Source: Bacteriovoracaceae bacterium (GTDB taxonomy: Bacteria > Bdellovibrionota > Bacteriovoracia > Bacteriovoracales > Bacteriovoracaceae). From it: DNA of 49,709 nucleotides. The position numbers were made by a program, and so were the translations under genes. Below, piece by piece: positions 25,801-33,407 of the stretch (position 1 is its first letter; each line of letters opens with the position of its first letter). Location of the stretch: positions 1 through 49,709 of the forward strand of contig JAMPXB010000026.1 of the NCBI GenBank assembly GCA_023701435.1, in the 5' to 3' direction. Under the pieces are notes generated by a model. It worked only from the letters and a program-made list of their open reading frames with translations. It made no database searches and was not told the DNA's origin.

Positions 25801-26758
25801 TGTCACTGCTGGAATTAATAGTGTTTTGCTTCAAGGCTAAAGCATCAAAGACCGCATTCTGAGAAGGAGCAATCGCTGTTTCGGCATCGTTAATCGCATC
25901 CGCAACACTGGCCGATCTAATATCTGCATCACTGATGACGATATCAACGCACTCTAAAGTATCCGTGAGCAAAATGTAATGAAGTGCTTGATGAGCCGCA
26001 CATGATTCAGGAACCAGTCCGGTCACATCATTGCGCGCGAATTTTCGAACAGTGGGATCAGACTCAGTCGTGATCCCCGTGTCAGTATCGGTATCAATAT
26101 CAGCGCTTGGTGCCCAGGTTGTACCGTTCCACTTAAGCACCTGTCCGGAAGTTGCACCCATATGATGAAGTTTCGGTGCAGTGACACCCCCATTAATGAT
26201 TCCAATGGTAACAGTCTCATCAACTTTTACACTGCCTAGTCCTTCTTCTGCTGTGACTTGAGTGACTCCACCGACTGTTCCCACCGGATCAGCCGCGGTC
26301 CACTCTGTTCCATTCCAAGTCAGGACTTGACCATTGGTCGCCCCCATCTGTACCAGCTGCTTAGCGAAGCTCGACATGATGGTATAAGGAATAGAATGCA
26401 GGGCCTGGAAGGAATACACCTTTGGAGTTGCCGGTGTTAAATCGGTTACACGTATCGCGATGGAGTTATTACTAGGAACTTCCTCCAGCACTTTCTTGAG
26501 TGAGGAAGAAGGACAATTGAATTCGAGTTTGGCGTGAAAGACCCCATTGATTAAATCAACGCCTGGATTGTCATGAGTACAAAGAATCGTTGAAAGATTG
26601 TTGGTATAGGCGAGGTCAAACTTGAGGTGAACCGGACCGGTCACCGGCGAGCCATTGACATTAACTAAGCGGCCAGAATAGCTTAAGGATTCTGCGGCCA
26701 GGGCAGAAAAAGAGGCCAAACAAAACATCAATAGGCTCAGTTGGAAAAACCGATACAT
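22898..26758 (-). CDS. Giant secreted fibre (MAT-like) protein with C-terminal S74 chaperone, 1286 residues
   Basis: The N-terminal 300 residues follow the neighbouring fibre closely (signal peptide, then ESLSYSGRLVNVNGSPVTG, then APSQNAVFDALALKQNTI), which indicates tandem duplication. Shaft modules with VGIGTTTPQAKLQV-type repeats follow. The C-terminal 130 residues contain a peptidase S74 intramolecular chaperone (SDERLKDEVRPFNLGLNELL, then EQLGVIAQEIEKVAPALV). In phage tail spikes this domain helps trimer folding and then cuts itself off. A coiled-coil tail with two cysteines ends the protein. A secreted trimeric adhesin is inferred. The DNA of the shared segments is similar enough to allow recombination between the two genes. 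Confidence 0.9.
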   Translation of the reverse strand: MYRFFQLSLLMFCLASFSALAAESLSYSGRLVNVNGSPVTGPVHLKFDLAYTNNLSTILCTHDNPGVDLINGVFHAKLEFNCPSSSLKKVLEEVPSNNSIAIRVTDLTPATPKVYSFQALHSIPYTIMSSFAKQLVQMGATNGQVLTWNGTEWTAADPVGTVGGVTQVTAEEGLGSVKVDETVTIGIINGGVTAPKLHHMGATSGQVLKWNGTTWAPSADIDTDTDTGITTESDPTVRKFARNDVTGLVPESCAAHQALHYILLTDTLECVDIVISDADIRSASVADAINDAETAIAPSQNAVFDALALKQNTINSSSDIVMKSLKLMTDGTTWMGIKAPATAGNLFFTLPAADGTVGQVLKTDGAGNLGWTDASAGTITGITTTAPLSGTGTSGSVNVSLTYDNVTVGINGSNALIVKDSGISNNHINALAGISWSKINKTGAVASDVGAVPTTRLVSTGTGLLGGGNLSVDRTLSVDVGTTAGKIVQVDGTGKLPAIDGSQLTNLLWSQIQTASLPIITPGTGLTSTGSLASGQTLNVDVGTAAGKIVQLETGGKLPAVDGSQLTNLGTNLGKWSDATGGIHYSAGNVGIGTSVPSAKLQVTGDIRLGAQNPVNTGTLPDYGDRLYFSGGPAGATWNSDNSDPLWMARFNNANDQSEIRVNIGDGAAVEDKFVVGHTNVSWNPVFAVQANGNVGIGTTTPQAKLQVASGQVMVPAGTAALPSITSSASSTTGMFFTSNSLGFSSQASEFFRLAAIGGSAPFSAQLRPSNTALATYPTYSFSDDLNTGIYSSGADRVDIATGGSSRMVVDPTGNVGVGTASPLALLDVRGSISALGRVYDETGGSFELGISGKPTSINDGEVMISSTGQVGIGTASPTAMLDVSGIGGETIVIRDNDNLATDVGFASYLRSKDSAGTNVWYIGDGSSSATGTWLLNYQANPIHFATDSVTRMTVNGIGNVGIGTTAPASKLHVASSTANTQIRVEAAATGAQAEYYSVANGTSWVMGTGAGAPGSTNLGFYNAGSKMVLTPAGHLGIGTTAPDSKFELRGGNAFFGSKAYVYSDSGWGSVTPSISLAIGDNDTGINWVSDGVIQLYNNSVSVIHVGLGSVGIGTNTPGHKLDVNGNIRTAGCLYYNGGSLGTCASDERLKDEVRPFNLGLNELLGINPVYFKYNGLGGLPTDGGEQLGVIAQEIEKVAPALVVKKKVILNAHDKFNTEIKAVDYGAFTYVIINSLKEMYGMVQELFDSNEEVNREIAGIKAENEAMKAYICQKDPEAPFCKKQAP

Positions 26759-26888
26759 TAAGATGAATTATAAGGCGCTGATTAAAACTTTCCTAACAAT
26801 TACAATTTTGCCTAGAAGTGAATCGGAATTCAATCAGTTATGGAGCGAGTAAGTCGGATAAAAAAAACAGCTTATCCAGAAATTATTG

Positions 26889-27341
26889 TCACTTCATCCA
26901 CTCAAACAAATGATAATGCTCGCCGGACATCCCCAGCTTCTCATACACCTGTTGGGCCTTATGATTGGTCTTGTCCACATACAGTCTGAGTCCTCGGAGG
27001 TCCCCAGACTCCTCCACCATCTGCTTTAAATGAGCGTAGAGGATTTTATAGACCCCCTGTTTTCTAAAATCCGGATGAACATAGACAGAATGAATCCACA
27101 AGACGGTCCCATTTCTCCAGTCACTCCATTCTGGAATCGTCAAAAGACAACCCACCACCTGACCATCCATTTCCGCCAACCAATACTTTCCTTTGGCCGG
27201 ATCGTCCATTACCGCCGATACGCCCAGGTTCACAGTAGCGGGATCAAGTTTCATGTTCTCTGTTTCCAGCGCCATCTTAACTTGAAAATCAGCAATGGTA
27301 TCAATATCGAACAAGAGTCCGGGTCTTACTTTAATATTCAA
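26889..27341 (-). CDS. GNAT-family N-acetyltransferase
   Basis: This 150-residue cytoplasmic enzyme has the GNAT acetyl-CoA-binding motif YVHPDFRKQGVYKILYAHL (motif A, with Q/R-x-x-G-x-Y/A) and the C-terminal strand motif LRLYVDKTNHKAQQVYEKLG. The substrate is unknown; the overall pattern resembles acetyltransferases of small molecules or protein N-termini. Its start overlaps the end of the 78-residue gene by 4 bases, making it the last gene of the rapA-thioredoxin operon. The gap beyond it (26759-26888) holds only the fibre gene's start region. Confidence 0.9.
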   Translation of the reverse strand: MNIKVRPGLLFDIDTIADFQVKMALETENMKLDPATVNLGVSAVMDDPAKGKYWLAEMDGQVVGCLLTIPEWSDWRNGTVLWIHSVYVHPDFRKQGVYKILYAHLKQMVEESGDLRGLRLYVDKTNHKAQQVYEKLGMSGEHYHLFEWMK

Positions 27342-27574
27342 GAGAGGACTCCTCTGACTCTTTTCGAAAATTCTCTGAGTGCTTCATTTACGTTCATTCC
27401 CTGATCAAGCAGCGCCCGAAGCTCTGCTGCCTGAAGATAATCACTCATTTGATCTCCTGGATCTTCCTGAGTCTTAACAGGAGCAACACCAGTGGCCTCA
27501 AAGTCGTCAGCAAATTTATTGAGCTCTTCCACGCTATGTTTTTGAGCAAGGTCTTTAATAACTTTAACGTCCAT
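27338..27574 (-). CDS. DUF6952-like small protein
   Basis: This 78-residue soluble protein has a start (MDVKVIKDLAQKHSVEELNKF) and end (ALREFSKRV) resembling the DUF6952 family, which in other bacteria also occurs next to a thioredoxin gene. That shared context supports the assignment. The function is unknown; a partner or target of the thioredoxin is possible, although this protein has no cysteine of its own. It lies 3 bp after the thioredoxin gene and overlaps the acetyltransferase gene by 4 bases. Confidence 0.7.
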   Translation of the reverse strand: MDVKVIKDLAQKHSVEELNKFADDFEATGVAPVKTQEDPGDQMSDYLQAAELRALLDQGMNVNEALREFSKRVRGVLS

Positions 27575-27577
27575 AAA

Positions 27578-27889
27578 TTACCCTTTCATTTTCTGAATGA
27601 ATTCACGAAAGCCTTCTTCTTTAGTAACGCTCACTAAATCCTGAGGCTCACCATTTTTAAAACAGCCTACAGAAGGAAGACCTGGTAGTTCAATCATCTC
27701 TTTAATCTTTGGATTTTTCTCAACATCAATTTTAAAGATCTTAACTCCCTCTTCTCCTGCCACTCGGGCAAACATAGGAGCGGCCATCCGGCAAGAACCA
27801 CACCAGGAAGCGTAGAAGTCGATAAAGACCAATGGCTCTTTTTCAATTACGTCAAAAATAGTGCTGTCTTCAAGTTCAATCATGTTCAT
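27578..27889 (-). CDS. Thioredoxin-family protein
   Basis: This 103-residue cytoplasmic thioredoxin-fold protein has the active site WCGSC in DFYASWCGSCRMAAP, instead of the usual WCGPC. It also has the cis-proline strand LPSVGCFKNGEP; the family more often has TP at that position, and the serine plus an extra cysteine are unusual. It should reduce or isomerise disulfides. It lies between rapA (12 bp upstream) and the DUF6952-like gene, in a compact operon transcribed leftward. Confidence 0.92.
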   Translation of the reverse strand: MNMIELEDSTIFDVIEKEPLVFIDFYASWCGSCRMAAPMFARVAGEEGVKIFKIDVEKNPKIKEMIELPGLPSVGCFKNGEPQDLVSVTKEEGFREFIQKMKG

Positions 27890-27901
27890 AAAATTTGCCC
27901 C

Positions 27902-30640
27902 TTAATTAATAACAATGCGAAGAGAATCGAGGGAAAGTTCGGCCTTATCCATCGCCTTAACCATGTTGTCACGGTTATAACGAAGAAGCAGAATTTCCGT
28001 TTCAGAGACCGTTGGATTTACTTTTCGTAAAGCTTCCAGTCTTTCAATCTCGGCGTTCATAAACTTCAGCATGTCTTCTTTGAATTTTTCTTTATACTGG
28101 CGTGCTCTTGCCACACACAGCTCTTTACCTTTCTTGATGCACTCTTTGATGAAATCTTTTGGAAGCTCTTTCATCTGGGCCCGTTTTTCCTGATCCAGAG
28201 ATTCCGTGTTCTCATCAATAAATTTCTTCGGCAATTTCTGGGTTACGTCCTGCATTTGAGCGTTCAGCATGACTCGCAGAGGAGTCGGTGGAAACCATTT
28301 TTGAAGTTGCAGTTTCTTATCAGCGATGGCACTCAGAAGGAAATACCCTTCAAACAGGAAGGGCTCTTTAGAAGGACTCTTCCAGGTTGCCATCGTCACA
28401 TTGCCCATTTCTTTAGAAGATATGAAATCCATAATCCCGATAACCATGGGATGGTCCCAGCTAAGGAAGGTCATATCATCATGGCGAAGGGCATTCTCTC
28501 TTTTAAAAGTAACGGTCATTCCTTCACCTTCGAGTCCCGGGAAGTGAGGCAGAAACATGTTATCCCCTGGTCTGATATAGAAGGTGAATGGATCATTCAT
28601 ATCTTCAGCATCAACACCCAGACGAGTCCACAGGTTGAGCATAAAATCACGAAGCTCAGTTGAATCATCCACGTCTTTAAGTTCTTTCACAAACTCCATC
28701 GCCTTAGTGTGATTGAAAGAATTGATTTCAACCAACTGATCCTGACCTTCTTCCAGCTTCTTTTCAATTTCCTGATGTAGGTTTTGAGTTTTCTTTAAGA
28801 ACGCCTTAAATTCCTTCTCTGGATAATTTCCTTCCTCAACACTTTGAGTGAGTTCAAGAAGCTCCCCTCTCACTGTTGCATATAATTCAGTTCCACCACG
28901 TGGAGAAGATTCAAAAGCATTAAATCCTTCATGATACCAACGCATCAGAAGCTCATCACTGGATTTCTCTACAAAGGGCACATGAATCTGAATATCGTTT
29001 TTCTGTCCGATACGGTCGAGTCGCCCAATTCGCTGCTCAAGAAGATCAGGAAGTTTTGGCAAATCGAAAAGAATTAAGTGCCGGGCAAATTCAAAATTTC
29101 TTCCCTCTGAACCGATTTCGGTACTGAGAAGAATGTGCGCGCCTTCCGGATCAGCAAAATAGGCCGCCTGTCGGTCACGGTTCATCAGATTCATTCCGGA
29201 ATGGAAGAAAGCGATTTTGGCGGTAGTTTTATCTCTTAGAACTTTTTCCAGATCAATCACAACCTCTTTGTCATGACAGATAAGTAGAGTTTTATCATCC
29301 TTATGATTTTCAACAAAATCCGCCAGCCACTGAGATTTTAATTCAAACAATTTCTTCTCAGGATTCTTGGTTTTACCAAGTTGCAGCGGATAGGAATTAA
29401 ATATTCTTTTAGGGAAGAACTCAGAGTAAGTCGCCATGGTCTTACGGGTATTTCGGAAATAAACCCGTCCGGTGCCATGACGGTCCACCAGCATCTGCAA
29501 GGCCTTCTCTTTATCTAATCCTTCAACATCAACCCCGATTTTCGCCTTCAGCATTTTCTTATCATCGGCCTTCAGCGCCTCGCCTTTAATAAGCTTGTTA
29601 GCGAGATCAGTGATCGGGCGGTAGCCAGTGGTCTCTTCCACAAACTGGTTAAAGTCATGAAAGCGGTTAGGATCTAGCAGGTGAAGTCGGGCATAGTGAC
29701 CGGCAAGACCCAGAATCTCCGGAGTACCAGAAAGCAGGAGAACTCCCGGAGTGTCTTTTGCGAGGGCCGCCACAAAATCATATTCCATGGAGGAATTATC
29801 AGGGGCCCATCTTAACTGGTGGGCCTCATCGACGACCAAGAGATCCCATTTGGATTCCATCGCCTGCTCCATCAGCCAATCTTCTTTCATCAGGTAGCGA
29901 AGCGAGGCCACAAAGAGTTGCCCTTCATCAAAAGGACGATCCCCACGTTCTAACTTGGCATCATGATTAATCGTCTGAAAGCTCAACTGGAATTTTCGAA
30001 GCATTTCCACAAACCACTGATAAACCAGCGAATCCGGAACAATGATCAGACAGCGTTCAACCCGGCCAGTGATAATCAGGTGATGCAGGATAAGTCCTGC
30101 TTCAATTGTTTTCCCCAAACCGACTTCATCTGCCAGGAGTACTCGTGGGCGACTACGCTTAGAGACTTCACTGGCGACATACATTTGGTGAGGGATAAGA
30201 CCAATTCGAGGACCAGCAAAGCCCCGAATGGGGCTAATAAAGAGCTTCCTTTGATTTAACAGCACATCATAGCGGACCTTAAAAAGCTCAGTGGAATCGA
30301 TATTTCCGGCAAAGAGCCTCTCTTCCGGCTTGGAAAAGGAAAGGGTGTCGGCCAGCAAAGACTCAGGAAGAATCTTGCCTTGCCCGTGATAAGTGACGAT
30401 GCCCATATTTTCAGTGACGGATTCGACCAGTAAGGTTGATCCATCCTGCCCTTTGATTTCATCGCCTTCAATAAATTTTATTCTTCTTAAAGGTGCTGTC
30501 TGCATGCCGTAACGGCGGTCGACTTTGGTCGCAGGAAAAAAACATGTCACTGTTTTGGCCTCAACTTCCACAATAACCCCAAGCCCGAGCTCAGGTTCAG
30601 ATTCCGATATCCAGCGTTGGCCCATGATGAACTGCTTCAT
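27902..30640 (-). CDS. rapA: RNA polymerase-associated ATPase RapA (SNF2 family)
   Basis: RapA is a Swi2/Snf2-type translocase that binds RNA polymerase and helps it recycle after transcription. The protein matches E. coli RapA along its length. N-terminal Tudor-like domains begin GQRWISESEPELGLG. The ATPase core follows, with Walker A LADEVGLGKTIEAG, the DEAH box VVDEAHQ and LLSGTPE. Helicase lobe two has STEIGSEGRNFEFA and EQRIGRLDRIGQ. The C-terminal RapA-specific region ends the protein. I chose the ATG at 30640 (912 residues) because GGAGGG lies just before it; an in-frame TTG further upstream lies ahead of that ribosome site. It is first in an operon with thioredoxin, DUF6952-like and GNAT genes. 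Confidence 0.96.
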   Translation of the reverse strand: MKQFIMGQRWISESEPELGLGVIVEVEAKTVTCFFPATKVDRRYGMQTAPLRRIKFIEGDEIKGQDGSTLLVESVTENMGIVTYHGQGKILPESLLADTLSFSKPEERLFAGNIDSTELFKVRYDVLLNQRKLFISPIRGFAGPRIGLIPHQMYVASEVSKRSRPRVLLADEVGLGKTIEAGLILHHLIITGRVERCLIIVPDSLVYQWFVEMLRKFQLSFQTINHDAKLERGDRPFDEGQLFVASLRYLMKEDWLMEQAMESKWDLLVVDEAHQLRWAPDNSSMEYDFVAALAKDTPGVLLLSGTPEILGLAGHYARLHLLDPNRFHDFNQFVEETTGYRPITDLANKLIKGEALKADDKKMLKAKIGVDVEGLDKEKALQMLVDRHGTGRVYFRNTRKTMATYSEFFPKRIFNSYPLQLGKTKNPEKKLFELKSQWLADFVENHKDDKTLLICHDKEVVIDLEKVLRDKTTAKIAFFHSGMNLMNRDRQAAYFADPEGAHILLSTEIGSEGRNFEFARHLILFDLPKLPDLLEQRIGRLDRIGQKNDIQIHVPFVEKSSDELLMRWYHEGFNAFESSPRGGTELYATVRGELLELTQSVEEGNYPEKEFKAFLKKTQNLHQEIEKKLEEGQDQLVEINSFNHTKAMEFVKELKDVDDSTELRDFMLNLWTRLGVDAEDMNDPFTFYIRPGDNMFLPHFPGLEGEGMTVTFKRENALRHDDMTFLSWDHPMVIGIMDFISSKEMGNVTMATWKSPSKEPFLFEGYFLLSAIADKKLQLQKWFPPTPLRVMLNAQMQDVTQKLPKKFIDENTESLDQEKRAQMKELPKDFIKECIKKGKELCVARARQYKEKFKEDMLKFMNAEIERLEALRKVNPTVSETEILLLRYNRDNMVKAMDKAELSLDSLRIVIN

Positions 30641-30716
30641 CTTCCCTCCGTCCAAGGTGACAAATTACTACTATTGGAACAAGATATTACCAAATGCCAC
30701 TAAGGGGTTAAAGCTT

Positions 30717-31916
30717 ATGATGAAAAAAACTTCGCAGATAGTGAGTCTAGTACTGCTTTTGATGAGCTTTATGGCCCATTCTCAGTCTTTAAACACTGGG
30801 CCGTGGCGGTTTGAATTAAAAACCACTTACGCTGATATTCCTTTCATTATCAATTTTCAGAAAAACCTGAATGGTTTTGAGGGCACTCTTCACAATGGTA
30901 AAGAGAGCATCAAACTAAATGAAATTAAGATGACCAAGGATCTCATTACCATACCGCTGCAGATGTATGAAGTGACTTTGGAAATGAATTATCCTCAAAA
31001 AGGTGTCATGGACGGTTTTCTTGTCCGCCATAACAAAAATCCTAAAGTAAAAACACCTGTGGTCGCCACGCAAGGGCAGACGGAACGATTTCCCGGAAAG
31101 AAAGTGGCCCCCAAGATTGATTTAAACGGCCGCTGGGCCGTGACTCTCATTGATGGGGACAGAAAGGATAAAGGGATTCTGATTTTTGAACAAAAGAATT
31201 CAACCCTCCATGGCAGTATCCTCACACCGACCGGCGATTACCGCTACATTGAGGGATATGTCTCTGGCCCTGAGTTCGAAGCTGCTAGCTTTGACGGCAT
31301 CTACAATTACCTGCTGAAAGGAAAAGTAGAAGGTGGCAAACTCACCGCCAATATTCTTGCCAGTTACACTACTAAAATTGAAGGCCAGAAGGACCAGAAA
31401 GCGGCACTACCAGATGCCTATAAACAAACCCAGGTAGCAGCTTTGAATTTTAAATTTCCAGACCTTAAAGGGAAAATGGTTTCTTTGAATGATGCGAAGT
31501 TTAAGAATAAGCCTGTTATCGTACAGTTTTTTGGCTCTTGGTGCCCTAACTGTATTGATGAAATGAATTATTTGATTCCTTGGTACAAAGATAATCAAAA
31601 GCGCGGCATTGAGATCGTGGCCTTATCTTTTGAAAGAAGTCTAAACCAGGCCGAGGCCAAGAGACAGCTCTTGAAAGTGCAGAAGAAGAGAAATGTTCCT
31701 TATCCCCTCTTGCTTGCCGGATCGACTGGCGAGGACAAACCCGCTGATAAAATTCCCGGCCTAAAAAACTTCATCTCTTTTCCAACGACAGTTTTTTTGA
31801 ACAAAAAACACGAGGTGGTAAAAGTTCATGCAGGCTTCAATGGACCAAGTACCGGTGAATTTTATGAAAAATGGAAACTTGAATTTAATAAAAATGTGGA
31901 TGATTTACTAAAATGA
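30717..31916 (+). CDS. Exported TlpA/redoxin-type thiol-disulfide protein
   Basis: The protein has 399 residues. An AAGGGG ribosome site precedes ATGATG, and a signal peptide ends near FMAHS. The N-terminal 250 residues are beta-rich and unassigned. The C-terminal 150 residues form a TlpA-like thioredoxin fold with VIVQFFGSWCPNCIDEM (active site CPNC, about residues 276-279) and a late FPTTVFLNKKHEVV strand. It should act as a thiol oxidoreductase in the cell envelope. Open frame upstream of 30717 is antisense to rapA and is not part of the gene. The stop overlaps the next gene (ATGA), coupling it to the DUF486 membrane protein. Confidence 0.88.
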   Translation: MMKKTSQIVSLVLLLMSFMAHSQSLNTGPWRFELKTTYADIPFIINFQKNLNGFEGTLHNGKESIKLNEIKMTKDLITIPLQMYEVTLEMNYPQKGVMDGFLVRHNKNPKVKTPVVATQGQTERFPGKKVAPKIDLNGRWAVTLIDGDRKDKGILIFEQKNSTLHGSILTPTGDYRYIEGYVSGPEFEAASFDGIYNYLLKGKVEGGKLTANILASYTTKIEGQKDQKAALPDAYKQTQVAALNFKFPDLKGKMVSLNDAKFKNKPVIVQFFGSWCPNCIDEMNYLIPWYKDNQKRGIEIVALSFERSLNQAEAKRQLLKVQKKRNVPYPLLLAGSTGEDKPADKIPGLKNFISFPTTVFLNKKHEVVKVHAGFNGPSTGEFYEKWKLEFNKNVDDLLK

Positions 31917-32245
31917 TTAAGACTATCGGCTTGCTTCTTCTCTCAAATATTTTCATGACCTACGCCTGGTATGGTCACCTGAAGACGTTAGGATCAAAAC
32001 CTCTGTGGATTGCGATTGCTGCCAGCTGGGGTGTGGCCTTTTTTGAATATTGTTTTCAAGTCCCGGCCAATCGTATTGGGTTCACCCACTTCTCACTGGC
32101 CCAGTTAAAGATCATTCAAGAAGTGATCACAATGGTGGTCTTCTCGGTATTTGCTATTTTCTTTATGAAAGAGCCACTAAACAGAAATTTTCTTTATGCT
32201 TCTTTCTGTTTAGTGGGTGCTGTTTATTTTATTTTCAGAAAATAA
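31913..32245 (+). CDS. DMT-family membrane protein (DUF486)
   Basis: This 110-residue inner-membrane protein has four hydrophobic helices and the family signature AASWGVAFFEYCFQVPANRIG. DUF486 proteins are half-size relatives of drug/metabolite transporters, and their substrates are not established. Translation is coupled to the redoxin gene by a 4-base overlap. Its last 22 bases overlap the end of the convergent Cys-repeat gene. Confidence 0.92.
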   Translation: MIKTIGLLLLSNIFMTYAWYGHLKTLGSKPLWIAIAASWGVAFFEYCFQVPANRIGFTHFSLAQLKIIQEVITMVVFSVFAIFFMKEPLNRNFLYASFCLVGAVYFIFRK

Positions 32246-32763
32246 CGACGGGCCATATCAGGCAAAGCTTTTTTACAATCGGAAGAAAAAGTAAAATCGG
32301 TGATGATCTGACCCTGGTGATTCATCAAGCGACTATCGTCACAGAAGTAACCATTATATTGCTTAACTTCTGAAATCGCCTCACGACAATCAGAATCGAA
32401 GGTTAAATCAACAATGACTCCGCGATTGATGTTCACCAGTTCGCTACCATCGCAAAAAAGATTCCAGCGTGACCCGCCAAGATCATTCAGAGCATCCAAG
32501 CAGTCTGATTTAAAAGTAAAGTCATGGGCCACTTGCCCATTTGGTCTGACCAAAACGTCATCATCACAAAAGCGGCCTTGATGAGTGCGTGATTGAACCA
32601 AGGCTTCAGCGCAATCAGAATTAAAAGTAAATCGATAGATTTCTCGCCCGTAATTAGAAATCATGACTTCAGCATTACAGACCGCGGGCATCTCTCTTCG
32701 GGGAGCGTACTGAGAGAAAACACTAAAACTCATGAAGACAGTAAACAATAGTAAAAATTTCAT
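32224..32763 (-). CDS. Secreted protein of four cysteine repeats
   Basis: I place the start at the ATG at 32763, just after an AGAGGA ribosome site, giving a 179-residue protein with a signal peptide ending near SVFSQ. The mature part consists of four tandem units of about 37 residues. In each unit a cysteine is followed exactly 22 residues later by a second one, in the motif DFTFxSDC. The pattern FCDD...GQ...DFTF.SDC..AL is kept throughout. The even, regular cysteines suggest one disulfide per repeat. It starts one base after the stop of the DUF2231 gene, so the two form an operon. I do not recognise a named family. Confidence 0.82.
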   Translation of the reverse strand: MKFLLLFTVFMSFSVFSQYAPRREMPAVCNAEVMISNYGREIYRFTFNSDCAEALVQSRTHQGRFCDDDVLVRPNGQVAHDFTFKSDCLDALNDLGGSRWNLFCDGSELVNINRGVIVDLTFDSDCREAISEVKQYNGYFCDDSRLMNHQGQIITDFTFSSDCKKALPDMARRYFLKIK

Positions 32764-32764
32764 T

Positions 32765-33379
32765 TTAATCCTCTTGTTTAAATTCATCTGAATATTCGAC
32801 CTCTTCATCAGAGTTACCATAGTCATTTTCGTCTGTCTTCAAGCTCTCATTTTCTTCAACAGGCATAGGAGACTCAGAGGTATTCATGCCAGGCGTGGGC
32901 AAGATGCCGTTAATATCTCCTTGCGTCTTTTCCTCATAAGCAGAGGCGGCTCCATGCTTATAGACTAACTCTCCACCCAATAAACCGGTTTGATAAGCGA
33001 GATAGCAAGAGATAAGACCAATAACCGCAATGGCGAGCTTAATGGCGAATTGAAATTCATTACGAATAAAAAAGACACCGATGGAAAGCACCAGCGCAAT
33101 GACAGTTGAGCCAACAAAAATTTCGGCAGCTTCTTCATGTTCATGAATAAGATCTTTATCTAAGACCCGGGCCACCAGATCTTCCTCATTTTCACCAGTT
33201 TCAAGCGAGATATAGCCGGTAGCAACCACTGCTAATTGCAGACCAATGATGATGAGCCAACTGCTGTGATTCATTTTGTTAGTCTTGATCATGTAAGCAA
33301 AAACGAGAACGAGAATGGGCAGAATAAAAGTCAGGGCCATCGGAAAGTGAACAATCATTGGGTGTACAGGAACCTGCAT
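32765..33379 (-). CDS. DUF2231 membrane protein
   Basis: This 204-residue protein starts MQVPVHPMIVHFPMAL, the DUF2231 signature, with four hydrophobic helices. The motif GGELVYKHG at the end of the membrane part is also typical. The acidic C-terminal tail of about 55 residues is variable. Family members are annotated as predicted membrane proteins, sometimes near cytochrome-type genes; no haem ligand role is proven. It is followed by the Cys-repeat secreted protein. The decarboxylase gene lies upstream on the same strand, 28 bp away. Confidence 0.88.
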   Translation of the reverse strand: MQVPVHPMIVHFPMALTFILPILVLVFAYMIKTNKMNHSSWLIIIGLQLAVVATGYISLETGENEEDLVARVLDKDLIHEHEEAAEIFVGSTVIALVLSIGVFFIRNEFQFAIKLAIAVIGLISCYLAYQTGLLGGELVYKHGAASAYEEKTQGDINGILPTPGMNTSESPMPVEENESLKTDENDYGNSDEEVEYSDEFKQED

Positions 33380-33407
33380 AAGACCTCTTAAGGTTATGGT
33401 TAGATTC

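Noticed and set aside
30641..30655. TTG start for rapA
   Set aside because: The TTG lies upstream of the GGAGGG ribosome site; the ATG at 30640 fits spacing and family start.
30525..30716. N-terminal extension of the redoxin gene
   Set aside because: It is antisense to rapA, lacks a ribosome site, and would bury the signal peptide that starts at 30717.
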